Assembly (NCBI GenBank): GCA_011526375.1
Contig: WTIT01000113.1
Span: forward strand, 1 to 37,768
Direction of reading: 5' to 3'
Source of the DNA: Methanobacteriota archaeon
Lineage (GTDB): Archaea; Thermoplasmatota; Poseidoniia; Poseidoniales; Poseidoniaceae
DNA: 37,768 bases
The first letter of the stretch is position 1. The number at the start of each line of letters is the position of its first letter. Under the pieces are notes generated by a model. The model had not been told where the DNA came from. It saw nothing but the letters and a program-made list of their open reading frames with translations, and did no database searches. The position numbers and the translations under genes were made by a program. Of this stretch, positions 24,083 through 33,078 are shown piece by piece.

Positions 24083-24122
24083 TATTAACCACTCCGCATG
24101 TTAGCAGTTATTGGACTATTTG

Positions 24123-25898
24123 CTACAACCGTTGATGTCCCTTAGCAAGCATACCAGGTGTTGTTGACCATTCCCATCCCGATGCTACGGCTCTTGCTAA
24201 TCCTACAGGTTGGCCATTTTGCAAAACCAATAAGTCGTCACCAGAATTAATACCAGCGTCATAACTTTCCAGTATATTAGAAAAAATGTCACCTTTCCAT
24301 GAAACCTCGGAGTTCAGATGTATCTGTCTTAATGATGAATTCGCTGAAATTAGCGGAATTGAAGATTTCGCCAACGAAAATCCCCTCCGATCATTAGACC
24401 AAAGTGCAATCTGTTTACCCTCAAGCTCGATTCGCCAGAATGGTGGTTTCCCACGGATACTAACGTTCTCAAGCCAAAGATCGTTTTCCATCTTGTAACG
24501 GGCAATACTAGCGAAGTTATCTAACAATATCTTGTGATGTTTGCGATTTCTTGTGACATGCTGTTTGCTGACCTCAGCGACTGTAGTGCGTAAATTCTCC
24601 AGTGCTTCACGTGAAGTCGCAGATTTTCCGACTCTTGTTTCGAAGTAGTTGATACCGGGTAAATCAAAAGACATAGAGGAATGGTTAATCACTGTGTGAT
24701 AGTTATTACTCTCAAGCAAGGATTTCAACATGTGGCTAGTGCGTTCTATCTCATCTAGACTCCACTCACCTGTTACCGGAATGTCATAATGCGAAGCAGG
24801 CCAGGTTTCCTCTAAATCTCTTGGAACCAATCCCAAAGGCGAGGTTACCATTACTTCGTGGAATGCACTATGCCCTATAGCATCCAGGAACTTTCTGTGT
24901 GATTTTGACATCCTGTACGGCTTTCTTGCTGAACATGGCAGTAACATCAGAACATTATCTAGACCTTCAGGTGGTTGATATTCATCTGTCATGAAATCAA
25001 CCCACTTTGATACCACTGGATTGCTAAGAGATGTGTGAGAATTGCAATGTAAAATAGTGCTCTTATCTACATGAGAAATTCCGATATTGGTATTTTCCCT
25101 CGTTAATTTATCATGGTAGCGAAGGTGCTCAACTAAACTGGGGCTGTTTAGTGATTGTTGCTCGACAAGTGTTCTGAGAGTTCCGTCCGCAAGCCTTGCT
25201 TTTACCTCATTAATGGCTGACTTCCAGTGGATAAGTTGAGACTCCAAGTCAGCTTCTTCACCTGAGGATGAAACCAAGTCTCGAGGCCCAGCAGCGGTTA
25301 AGAGAACATTTGATGCTGTGCATTGCCGTGATCTAGATAAATCAAAAATATCAACTCCAAACCAAACAAGAACAGCTAAATTATCTGGTCCGCCGATGCC
25401 AGGAGTCCAGATTAATGAGCCTGGAAATCTATGTTTAATGGTAACTAGGGCATCAACAAGTTTGCCTTGTTGTGAAGCAAGTTGAGGTGCGTCTACTAAA
25501 ACTACTATGCTTGGTTCAGTTGCTAAATTTAGTAAAGAAGAATCATGATTCAACCTTTGCCATGAAATCGGTAATAGTCCGCCATGGCCAGCAGCCTCAC
25601 CAGCATCTGCCTCATCAAGAGAAGGTGGTAGAACATGACCTATTTTAGTTTCATAAATTGGTGAATTTTCTGTAAAATTCGGAGGAGACAATGGTAAGTT
25701 AGCAGTTACTGTTAGGGTTTGAGGGATTTCGTTGTTTGTTGATGCATTGAATGGTGTGATTTGAGCGTTAGTTTCACAATCCCCGTCCAGACCAATCAAA
25801 CAGGGAGTTGTTGCCAGTGGTGATTTTCTATCACCCAAGGCCCAACTTCTCGCATACATGTAGCGATGAATTACTGTACGACCTAATTCATTCGCCAT
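24123..25898 (-). CDS. arcS: Archaeosine synthase (TGT-like, DUF5591 and PUA domains)
   Basis: A 591-residue tRNA-modifying enzyme. ArcS helps convert preQ0, inserted at position 15 of archaeal tRNAs, to archaeosine. Residues of about 1-260 are TGT-like, with DNLAVLVWFGVDIFDLSRS. The diagnostic PCSARKPYRMSKSHR motif (321-335) of the ArcS core follows. The last 75 residues form a PUA RNA-binding domain ending GQPVGLARAVASGWEW. The length fits full-size ArcS. The primary transglycosylase (TgtA) gene is not in the window. The 79-base gap 25899-25977 holds divergent promoters for this and the plus-strand membrane protein gene. Confidence 0.92.
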   Translation of the reverse strand: MANELGRTVIHRYMYARSWALGDRKSPLATTPCLIGLDGDCETNAQITPFNASTNNEIPQTLTVTANLPLSPPNFTENSPIYETKIGHVLPPSLDEADAGEAAGHGGLLPISWQRLNHDSSLLNLATEPSIVVLVDAPQLASQQGKLVDALVTIKHRFPGSLIWTPGIGGPDNLAVLVWFGVDIFDLSRSRQCTASNVLLTAAGPRDLVSSSGEEADLESQLIHWKSAINEVKARLADGTLRTLVEQQSLNSPSLVEHLRYHDKLTRENTNIGISHVDKSTILHCNSHTSLSNPVVSKWVDFMTDEYQPPEGLDNVLMLLPCSARKPYRMSKSHRKFLDAIGHSAFHEVMVTSPLGLVPRDLEETWPASHYDIPVTGEWSLDEIERTSHMLKSLLESNNYHTVINHSSMSFDLPGINYFETRVGKSATSREALENLRTTVAEVSKQHVTRNRKHHKILLDNFASIARYKMENDLWLENVSIRGKPPFWRIELEGKQIALWSNDRRGFSLAKSSIPLISANSSLRQIHLNSEVSWKGDIFSNILESYDAGINSGDDLLVLQNGQPVGLARAVASGWEWSTTPGMLAKGHQRL

Positions 25899-25977
25899 AG
25901 TTAGCGCTGATGCTATTCGTACAAGAATAATTCCTTTTGAACCCTAACTTCAAACATAACAAACTAGACGCCGTGCC

Positions 25978-28161
25978 ATGGAGGGTCGTACTAGAACGCT
26001 GATTGTCACCCTTCTGGTTCTGTTTACTGCAACCTATGTACAGGTTGATTTGCTTGACAGGGCCGATGGTTCTACACTTGAAGAATTTGAGATTGCAAGT
26101 ACTATTCCACCACAGACTACTCATGAATGGGACATCGTATCAGGAAATTGGTACAGCATCCAAACCAACTGCTTGTCATGTACTTCTGAACTATTCATTA
26201 ATGATGTCATGATACAATCCGAGCAGATTAATTACTCTGGTCAAATCAACGAAAATGGCAAATTAAGACTCGTTATAGATAATCCACAGGCAGAAAATTT
26301 TGCTATATCAGCCATAGTAGATGTAACTGACAACCATCCAAACACTAGACCAGGCCCACAGACAGAAATACAACTATCAAGTGTTTATCATTGTAATGAA
26401 CTTGATGATTGCATTGACAAACAATCTCCAATTTTAGCCGGTCTCCAGTCGCCAAACCAAACCACCCAGTCAATCAATGGCGTTCTAGAAAGTCAACAGA
26501 AAGATCACTTTGGTTTTGCAGTAACTCAGGGGCAAACTATTGAATTAAATTTGGAACATGTGAATTCTGACATAGAAATTAAATCATATTTTCAGAATGA
26601 AACTAATGAGTTTGAAATTGTCAACAATTTAACTTCTGATTCGACATCTAACAATAAAGCAAATCCAAACTTAATCTATGTCAACATCAATGAAGATGGG
26701 CGATTAATAATTAGTGTATCATCAGAAACTGTAGATACCATTTGGTCAGTTGGAATAATAGTCTACAACCAATCACAAACTAGTGTGATTCAATTAACTG
26801 AGGCTAAGGAAATTCTCGGTCACGCAACAAAAACCATAGTTATCGAAATGAATGATACAACAGCAATAAACCTGCAGCCAAATATTTTTGACGTCAACTA
26901 CACGTATCAATCACTGGTAAATTCAGAATGGATCTTCTCTGGTAATGGTGTATTAATTAACGATGTGGATAACTTCATTTTTCCGCTACCGGGTAGTACA
27001 GCAACTATGCTAACAATTTCGGCAAATGTGTTCCACATAGATTTGACTAGTACTAACTTTGACGACATTAATAGCGGCTTAGAAGCCCCTTCATTGCCGC
27101 CCATTCTTGCCTCGACAAATAATTCATCGTGGCCTGTGCTAGATGTTCAAGGTCCGAACAGAATCGGAGAATTTACTCACTCAGTTGGAGATTCAAGTGA
27201 TGTTTACAGAATTGAGATTGACGCCTGGGAAGATTCGATTCATTTCGTCAAAATTGATATTGAGGGTGATATCAACTCCTTTGAGATAGAGTTGATTGAA
27301 AAAGACCAAAATGATTGGTCTGAAGTTGAATCTAAGACGAAGACCATAACACTAGGTAAATTGACTGTGGCATTAGAGTTATCAAGAGGAACTCATTTCT
27401 TCAGAATTTCAATGCTCAACGCTACAACGAACACCGCATGGGGCGAATATTCTGAACCAACAAAATACACGATAATTACCACATATGAATTGGTCGATGA
27501 AGGTGAAGAACCTTGGTTTCCACCCGACGAAAATGCCAAAAAATGGGGCAATGTTGCTCGTTGGGTAATGGGCATTCTGTTCTTAGTTCCAGCGCTTTAT
27601 CTAGTGATTACGCAAACTAGAAAGAAGAACTACGCAAAAGAGATGTCATCCAAGAAACAAAGGCTACAATGGCTAAAGTCAAGACTTGATGAGGGGATCA
27701 GTCCTAAACAAAATCGTCGTGAATTAGCTAAATCATTGGATGCAGTTGCTACCTTGGACTGGGATGATGCTTGCCAAACATGGGGAGAAGCAGACATATA
27801 CTATCGAACAGAAAATGTTGCTATTGCTTGTTGGAGACTAGATCCAAGAATTGCCGAAGACTCTGAATCATGGCCAATCATTGTTGGAATATACATTGTT
27901 AGCGGAAGTTGGGAAATAGCTGCATTAAGACTTGATTCTCCGGAGGGACAAGCGTGGGAGATAAAATCCGTAACACCTAGGTTCCTTCACGGAGGCTATG
28001 AGGTATTTCTTGACACAATGTTGGAAGGCAACAAAACATTCCTGTCTCTAGAATTGGTTGGCTCCGCTAATTCTGTAGATATCGAATTGAATGGTCGATT
28101 GAATGGTGAACCATTTGCCTGTAGGGCAGCAAAGACCCTGTATAGGGACGAAGAAGAATAA
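25978..28161 (+). CDS. Membrane-anchored exported protein with large cytoplasmic C-terminal domain
   Basis: A 727-residue protein of unknown function. An N-terminal hydrophobic segment (about residues 7-22) acts as signal or anchor. About 500 residues of Asn/Thr/Ser-rich beta sequence follow, including PPC-like stretches that recall bacterial pre-peptidase C-terminal domains (weak). A second membrane helix lies at about 527-548. The last 179 residues form a soluble, Trp-rich cytoplasmic domain with segments such as ATLDWDDACQTWGEADIYYR and SGSWEIAALRLDSPEG. Its composition suggests a folded, possibly ligand-binding domain, which I cannot name. The start has no Shine-Dalgarno site. Its TAA stop abuts the dnaJ stop directly. 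Confidence 0.8.
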   Translation: MEGRTRTLIVTLLVLFTATYVQVDLLDRADGSTLEEFEIASTIPPQTTHEWDIVSGNWYSIQTNCLSCTSELFINDVMIQSEQINYSGQINENGKLRLVIDNPQAENFAISAIVDVTDNHPNTRPGPQTEIQLSSVYHCNELDDCIDKQSPILAGLQSPNQTTQSINGVLESQQKDHFGFAVTQGQTIELNLEHVNSDIEIKSYFQNETNEFEIVNNLTSDSTSNNKANPNLIYVNINEDGRLIISVSSETVDTIWSVGIIVYNQSQTSVIQLTEAKEILGHATKTIVIEMNDTTAINLQPNIFDVNYTYQSLVNSEWIFSGNGVLINDVDNFIFPLPGSTATMLTISANVFHIDLTSTNFDDINSGLEAPSLPPILASTNNSSWPVLDVQGPNRIGEFTHSVGDSSDVYRIEIDAWEDSIHFVKIDIEGDINSFEIELIEKDQNDWSEVESKTKTITLGKLTVALELSRGTHFFRISMLNATTNTAWGEYSEPTKYTIITTYELVDEGEEPWFPPDENAKKWGNVARWVMGILFLVPALYLVITQTRKKNYAKEMSSKKQRLQWLKSRLDEGISPKQNRRELAKSLDAVATLDWDDACQTWGEADIYYRTENVAIACWRLDPRIAEDSESWPIIVGIYIVSGSWEIAALRLDSPEGQAWEIKSVTPRFLHGGYEVFLDTMLEGNKTFLSLELVGSANSVDIELNGRLNGEPFACRAAKTLYRDEEE

Positions 28162-29280
28162 TTACTTTCGGCGATTCACAGCATCCTGTTTGATTGTATC
28201 CTGTAGTTCTTCGTCGGTGTAAGTTTGTCTGCTAGATTCTAATTGCTTTATCTCCGATTTACTAACCTTCTTGGGCATTTGTAACTTGACTAGAACTACT
28301 ACATCCCCTCTTCCTGAACCTCGAATTCGTGGCAGTCCTTTGCCTCTAATCTCTATTGTTTCTCCGGAGTTAGTTAGTTTAGGAACTACAATCTTTAGTT
28401 CACCGCCATCAATGTGTGGCAAAATTATCGTTTTACCAAGCACCAAATCTGTGTATGGCAAAGGCAATGACATAATTAAATCTGCACCAGATCTTTCGAA
28501 CCAATCATGTTGCTCCACCTCAATTTCAATGAATAAATCACCATTTTCACCCCTACCGCGCAGCGCAGGTTCGCCTTTACCTCTCATCCTTAATCTGGTA
28601 CCATCCTCAGCACCTTTGGGGATGTTGAAGCGAAGTTTTGTCTCTTTGAGTTGTTGTCCACTTCCTTTACATGATTTACATTTTGTTTTGATTATCTGTC
28701 CCATTCCCGAACAACTTGGACAGTCACGGATTACATCCTGGACAAATGGCCCTACTTGCTGTCTTGCCCTTATTTTTCCCTGACCGCCACAATTACTGCA
28801 TGAAATAATATCACCATTTTCCGCCCCTGTTCCACTACAATCCTCACAAGACGTAGGCAGTTCTAATTCTAATTCTTCACTTGTACCCTCGAATACCGAT
28901 TCCAAATTTACGCTGTATCGAAAAATCACATCATTACCACGATTTCTAGACCGTCTAGAACCTCCTCCAAAAAAACTTGAAAAGAAGTCTCCACCCAAAA
29001 TATCCTCTAGATTAATGTTAAACGAACCACCGCCAAACCCACCAAATGGTGAACCACCGGGTGTATTATGACCAAATCGGTCATACATTTGGCGCTTTTC
29101 AGGATCCGATAAAACTGCATATGCCTCTTGGATTTCCTTGAATTTGTCTTCAGCGTCATCCTCAGTACTACGGTCAGGGTGAAACTTTCTCGCTAGGCTT
29201 CTAAAGGCATTTTTCAAGTCTTTTTCGTCTGCTGACTTGTCAACACCAAGAACTTCGTAGTAATCGCGTTTATCCGTCAT
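28162..29280 (-). CDS. dnaJ: Chaperone DnaJ (type I Hsp40)
   Basis: A 372-residue co-chaperone that stimulates DnaK ATPase activity and delivers unfolded protein. The J domain carries His34-Pro35-Asp36. A Gly/Phe-rich stretch spans about 70-115. Four CxxCxGxG repeats (C145/C148, C161/C164, C187/C190, C201/C204) bind two zincs, followed by the substrate-binding barrels. The start has a strong AAGGGGGA Shine-Dalgarno site. An 8-bp inverted repeat sits just upstream (29293-29329). dnaK and grpE are not adjacent, unlike in many prokaryotes. dnaJ in archaea is generally thought to derive from bacteria. Confidence 0.96.
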   Translation of the reverse strand: MTDKRDYYEVLGVDKSADEKDLKNAFRSLARKFHPDRSTEDDAEDKFKEIQEAYAVLSDPEKRQMYDRFGHNTPGGSPFGGFGGGSFNINLEDILGGDFFSSFFGGGSRRSRNRGNDVIFRYSVNLESVFEGTSEELELELPTSCEDCSGTGAENGDIISCSNCGGQGKIRARQQVGPFVQDVIRDCPSCSGMGQIIKTKCKSCKGSGQQLKETKLRFNIPKGAEDGTRLRMRGKGEPALRGRGENGDLFIEIEVEQHDWFERSGADLIMSLPLPYTDLVLGKTIILPHIDGGELKIVVPKLTNSGETIEIRGKGLPRIRGSGRGDVVVLVKLQMPKKVSKSEIKQLESSRQTYTDEELQDTIKQDAVNRRK

Positions 29281-29292
29281 ACGAGTCCCCCT

Positions 29293-29329
29293 TGATGTTG
29301 TGCCGTACCAATATTACCTTTCAACATCA
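29293..29329 (-). promoter_or_regulatory. Inverted repeat upstream of dnaJ (possible operator or mRNA stem)
   Basis: The arms TGATGTTG (29293-29300) and CAACATCA (29322-29329) form a perfect 8-bp inverted repeat with a 21-base middle. On the dnaJ strand the middle contains GGTAATATTGG, a TATA-like stretch. The Shine-Dalgarno site follows the repeat directly. It could be a repressor site flanking the promoter or, if transcribed, a hairpin just before the ribosome site. Confidence 0.45.
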
Positions 29330-29335
29330 CGGAAA

Positions 29336-30289
29336 TCATAGCACATCTAAACCGCAATTGTCACAAAACCTGTCCCCTGACTTGATTGGATATCCACAAC
29401 CCCTACACCTTGGTCCTTGTTGAGGTGTTGGCTGGGCGAAACTAGGTGGATTACTAGAGGGAAGCATAGCCATTGATTCCAAGGTTTGCTTTCCCAACAT
29501 GTTGTTATTTGGTGGTGCGAACGCAGAATAATTCTTCTCTTGGTGAAGTGTTTTTTCATTGTTGGCGACTTCTTCGATGGTAGATTCTTGGGCATAATCA
29601 TCGACATAATTTGACTCTGGCCCTATTTCAACTTCATTTCTCTCATACGTAATCGGTGCTTGAGGTTTCTCAGCTTTAACCGGTGCTGCTTCTGAAGCAG
29701 CCTTCAAGGCAGAAATACGCTTTTGTTCTCTTGACTCTCTGGCAGACGAGCTACTAAAAACTCCAGTCACAAAGTCAAGAAATTTATCCATCGGGCTTAC
29801 TTTTCGCGTAGCACCAATCGTAGACTTAATTTCTTGTTCATCAAAATTCGATTCGCCAGACACCCTTCGAGTTGCTTCAATCACGCTTTTTGACTCGTTG
29901 AGCATAGACACCTCTACCTTATTCTCATCTGACAGCTCCATTTCTGGTGCTTCAGTTGAGATTTGGGATACTCCGGCAGAAAGATTTGTTTGGTTGCTGA
30001 TTTCACTTGGAATCTCAACATTAGTTTGCCAAACTCCGCTTTCCTCGGCTGCATACGCACTTTTCATTTTCTTCATTACTTTTGAGCGTCGATACTCATA
30101 ATCTCTTACTATGTTCGATCGACGATAAATAATGACACCAATAAAGACACCTAGGAGATAATATGGAATCATTAGTAACGGTTCAATATCAAAAATGTCC
30201 CTTAGTGGAGTAACGACTACATGGGTAAATACCAGTAACAGAACTGGTAAAACAGACACGCTGTTTGAACTCAGTGACTTATTTCCCAT
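29336..30289 (-). CDS. Membrane protein with disordered middle and C-terminal zinc ribbon
   Basis: A 317-residue protein of unknown function. Two membrane helices lie at about residues 10-50. A basic stretch (RRSNIVRDYEYRRSKVMKKM) then leads into a long disordered, acidic cytoplasmic region, which contains a small internal duplication (ATRRVS and ATRKVS). The C-terminus is a zinc ribbon (CRGCGYP and CDNCG). The ATG at 30289 is preferred because AGGTGAGG (30293-30300) is its Shine-Dalgarno site; a GTG inside that site is an unlikely start. The gene follows the glycosyltransferase stop by 28 bases and precedes dnaJ by 55 bases, all on the same strand. Confidence 0.82.
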   Translation of the reverse strand: MGNKSLSSNSVSVLPVLLLVFTHVVVTPLRDIFDIEPLLMIPYYLLGVFIGVIIYRRSNIVRDYEYRRSKVMKKMKSAYAAEESGVWQTNVEIPSEISNQTNLSAGVSQISTEAPEMELSDENKVEVSMLNESKSVIEATRRVSGESNFDEQEIKSTIGATRKVSPMDKFLDFVTGVFSSSSARESREQKRISALKAASEAAPVKAEKPQAPITYERNEVEIGPESNYVDDYAQESTIEEVANNEKTLHQEKNYSAFAPPNNNMLGKQTLESMAMLPSSNPPSFAQPTPQQGPRCRGCGYPIKSGDRFCDNCGLDVL

Positions 30290-30317
30290 TGCCCTCACCT
30301 TATGATGTTGTACATGA

Positions 30318-31373
30318 CTAATTTACATTACCATTATTTGTTTCTCGGTCATTAAATGAGCGTGACTTACCAATAACTCCGTAAACAAGGCCAACTGAAA
30401 AAAATACATGTAATATTATCATACATATCGGTATGCCAATAATCATCGTAACATCTCGTCTTAAAACCGTAAATCTAACACCCTCAAAAAATAACACAAC
30501 TAAGTATAGCAATCCTGGCATATACCAATAATCTTGTTCACTAATTAGAAGCGTCACTGTAAGCAGTAAGCCAAACCAAGGTAAAAACTCTCTCATACTT
30601 GCCCTTGTATGATGTTTTTTGAGTAATTTTGTACGCCAGAACCCATAACGAAAACTCATCTTTATCCAACTAATCAAGGAAGTTCTTTTGGCCATTTTTA
30701 CTGAAACCTCATCAGTTCGAAATAACTCATATCCAGCATTTATCAACCGCATAGATAAATCACTATCCTGGCTGGTAATGAAATTAGTATCCCAACCACC
30801 AATATCCTCTACCGCCTTCCTTGAGTGTAAACAAAATGCTGGTATCTTTGTTTTTTCAGTTCCAGAAAAATTCTCAAACTGACCACCTCCACTACCCAAT
30901 GGAGAGGATAAAGTATCTTCAATCCATGATTCTACAATTCCTAGATTTCCCTCTCGAGTAACCACTTTTACTCCAATGGCTCCGATTGGCGATTCGGTTG
31001 AGGCTTGCAAATCGGTCAGTTTGTTGACTAGCGTTTCAACATGGGTTTTGGTCACAGTACAATGTCCAATAATCTCTAGCAAATATTCTGTGGAATCTGG
31101 AACTAATTCGAGAGCCAAATTTCTAGCCTCGGCCACGTACTTCCCAGGATTATCATAGATGCTGATCTCCGGCGCATTCGGACTATTATTTGCAATATAT
31201 TCCTCAACAACAGCCTTAGTCGAATCTACTGATCCCCCATCTAACACCAATATTTTGTGCCGGCTGTGAGGATATGTTTGTTGAGATAGTGAAGTTAAGC
31301 ATTTGATGATTGTTGACTCTTCGTTCAATACCGGAATAACAGACACTACCATTGGCATAGTTTGGTCTGCCAT
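30318..31373 (-). CDS. Family 2 glycosyltransferase with C-terminal membrane helices
   Basis: A 351-residue membrane-associated glycosyltransferase, similar in layout to ExoA-like enzymes that add sugars to polysaccharides or lipids. The GT-A fold opens with VSVIPVLNEESTI. LDGGSVDST (44-52) includes the nucleotide-binding Asp. SQDSDLSMRL is the acceptor-side acidic motif, followed by FRYGFWRTKLLKKH before two or three membrane helices at the C-terminus. A GGTGGGGC sequence precedes the ATG. The neighbouring gene 30 bases downstream is the zinc-ribbon membrane protein, and the upstream 88-base gap is divergent with the UPF0201 gene. Envelope glycosylation is likely; the sugar and acceptor are unknown. 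Confidence 0.9.
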   Translation of the reverse strand: MADQTMPMVVSVIPVLNEESTIIKCLTSLSQQTYPHSRHKILVLDGGSVDSTKAVVEEYIANNSPNAPEISIYDNPGKYVAEARNLALELVPDSTEYLLEIIGHCTVTKTHVETLVNKLTDLQASTESPIGAIGVKVVTREGNLGIVESWIEDTLSSPLGSGGGQFENFSGTEKTKIPAFCLHSRKAVEDIGGWDTNFITSQDSDLSMRLINAGYELFRTDEVSVKMAKRTSLISWIKMSFRYGFWRTKLLKKHHTRASMREFLPWFGLLLTVTLLISEQDYWYMPGLLYLVVLFFEGVRFTVLRRDVTMIIGIPICMIILHVFFSVGLVYGVIGKSRSFNDRETNNGNVN

Positions 31374-31461
31374 GCCCCACCATCGTCCTGTTTGTTTTCA
31401 TACTTACTGAGTTAAGGCCGGAAATAAACAGTTTGAAGAGTAAAGCAAACTTAGCCGTTAT

Positions 31462-31977
31462 GTGACTGAAAGCAGAATACTCCTCAACGGAATCGATGAG
31501 GGGATAAGTATCACTATTTCATCAAAAGTATGTGGGCCAGAATCGCCACAGTTAGTGTTGACAAGCATTCAAAATATATTTCCAGACTTTACAACTCCCA
31601 AAGAAATCGAAGAGCCGAATTTTGGCAATCCGTCAAATTATGAATTCCTACAGGAAAATGTCTCTTTGAATAATTTTCTTACAATGATTAGACAACAAGC
31701 TATTTTAGATACAGCACTGGATGTTTTGAGCATGAATTTAGACGGTGATACCACAACTTTCCAGATATTGAGACAGGCTGCTATTGCTAGCAAAGTTGCT
31801 TTCAATTTAACAGAAAAAAATCCGCTTGGCGGGGTAATTCAAGTAACCTTAACTGGTGAGAATCTTGAAACTTGGATTGAATCTGCTACCTGGCACAAAG
31901 GCCGAGATACTGTACCTCGAAAGATAAATGATGACAGAACGATGGACAAAGATGGAAAAGCATCTACCTGGCATTGA
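31462..31977 (+). CDS. UPF0201 (DUF54) family protein
   Basis: A 171-residue archaeal protein of unknown molecular function. Family blocks visible are LTSIQNIFPDF near residue 40, SLNNFLTMIRQQAILDTALD (68-87), FQILRQAAIASKVAFNL (100-116) and the ATWHKGRDTVPRK segment (142-154). The start is a GTG, because no in-frame ATG precedes the conserved region. The extreme C-terminus reaches into the convergent Pcp-Nudix gene, with 14 shared bases. Structures of relatives resemble RNA-binding folds, so a role in RNA metabolism is possible but unproven. Confidence 0.82.
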   Translation: MTESRILLNGIDEGISITISSKVCGPESPQLVLTSIQNIFPDFTTPKEIEEPNFGNPSNYEFLQENVSLNNFLTMIRQQAILDTALDVLSMNLDGDTTTFQILRQAAIASKVAFNLTEKNPLGGVIQVTLTGENLETWIESATWHKGRDTVPRKINDDRTMDKDGKASTWH

Positions 31978-32989
31978 TTTCGTTCAAAATTTTGGCCGCA
32001 ATTTCATAATCTGCTTGAGCGAGATTAATCCCGTCAATATCGTTGAACCAGCCAATTTCTTCGTGTGATGTCCACCTAGAATTTGGCGACAAATCTTTGG
32101 AAAAATCCATCGATACTTCGATGATTTTCAGATTAATGGCGAACTCTGAATATTCATGATAGACGCTAGAGACTAGTCTTTTTGGTGAAACATCCCAGCC
32201 AAATTCTTCTTCAATTTCTCTAGCAATTGCCTCATATTCTGATTCACCAGGTTCGATTTTGCCGCCCGGAAATTCCCACACTCCTGGCATCTCAGAAGTT
32301 GTATTTCTTTTTGCAAGCATTATTTTATTTTCATTCACCAATAATGCGCCGACCACATCTATGACCGGCTTGAATAGAATTCTTCCAATTATCTTTTTCA
32401 AAACATTAATTGAATCTCGGACCGGAACAATCTCTTCTTTCGGGAAATGAATGAAACAAGCATTAGTTGATTCACTAGAAGTCTTATTTTCCAATGATTC
32501 TAATGTTCGGTAGTATGTTTCATTGCACAAATACGTTCCAGCATCATTTGACAATATGATTTCTTCAAGCGGTGGATGAGTCAGTGATTTGGCAAATGTT
32601 TTGTCGACATGTAAATCGGTTTTGCCAATTAATGTAGCTTTCAATTGGCGACCTGAGTTATCAGGAATTCTCATGTCTAATTTGTTTTGCGCAGTTAACT
32701 CAAACCTTATTTTCTCACAAGATTCACACAAGCCCATGTGGATAATTAAGTCCCAAGTATCTCCGCTATCCAGTCTTTTTGCGGCAAACCTAGAGCCAAC
32801 TTCATCCACCGTCAACAACTGTTTTTCTAAGTATACCTCCATACTCCCGTTGCCACTAACACTCGACCTACTATCGTGCCATGGATCTTGGATAGTTAAT
32901 CTCGATTCGATTTGTTGTAGAATAAGTTGCGAGACATTGGTTTCGTTTGTTCCGAATGGTTCAAAGCCTGTTAACAAGATTCGCCCCAT
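31964..32989 (-). CDS. Fusion of pyroglutamyl-peptidase and Nudix hydrolase
   Basis: A 341-residue two-domain protein in a single uninterrupted frame. Residues of about 1-205 are a pyroglutamyl-peptidase I domain (LTGFEPFG; catalytic Glu97, Cys155 and His181; NKLDMRIPDN), which removes N-terminal pyroglutamate. Residues of about 208-341 are a Nudix domain of MutT type with a complete box: Gly243, Glu249, then REIEEEFGW at 257-265, preceded by PGVWEFPGG. All catalytic residues of both halves are present, so both may be active. MutT relatives hydrolyse damaged nucleotides; the substrate here is unknown. Both domains are usually stand-alone genes. The 89-base gap upstream is a divergent promoter region. 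Confidence 0.92.
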   Translation of the reverse strand: MGRILLTGFEPFGTNETNVSQLILQQIESRLTIQDPWHDSRSSVSGNGSMEVYLEKQLLTVDEVGSRFAAKRLDSGDTWDLIIHMGLCESCEKIRFELTAQNKLDMRIPDNSGRQLKATLIGKTDLHVDKTFAKSLTHPPLEEIILSNDAGTYLCNETYYRTLESLENKTSSESTNACFIHFPKEEIVPVRDSINVLKKIIGRILFKPVIDVVGALLVNENKIMLAKRNTTSEMPGVWEFPGGKIEPGESEYEAIAREIEEEFGWDVSPKRLVSSVYHEYSEFAINLKIIEVSMDFSKDLSPNSRWTSHEEIGWFNDIDGINLAQADYEIAAKILNEINAR

Positions 32990-33020
32990 GATTATTCCAA
33001 TATGTGGTAACTTTTGACCT

Positions 33021-33032
33021 GTTTGTATACAT
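33021..33032 (-). promoter_or_regulatory. Probable promoter of the Pcp-Nudix gene
   Basis: ATGTATACAAAC on the minus strand lies about 37 bases upstream of the ATG at 32989. The divergent 33079 gene has GTTATATTG near 33040-33047, about 36 bases before its ATG. These are TATA-like elements in an 89-base divergent gap. Confidence 0.35.
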
Positions 33033-33078
33033 CCATGGGTTATATTGACATGTAGAACTTCATAGCGACGTATGAGTC

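Noticed and set aside
28162-29280. A dnaK-grpE-dnaJ heat-shock operon
   Set aside because: The neighbours are an unknown membrane protein and an exported protein; neither resembles DnaK or GrpE.
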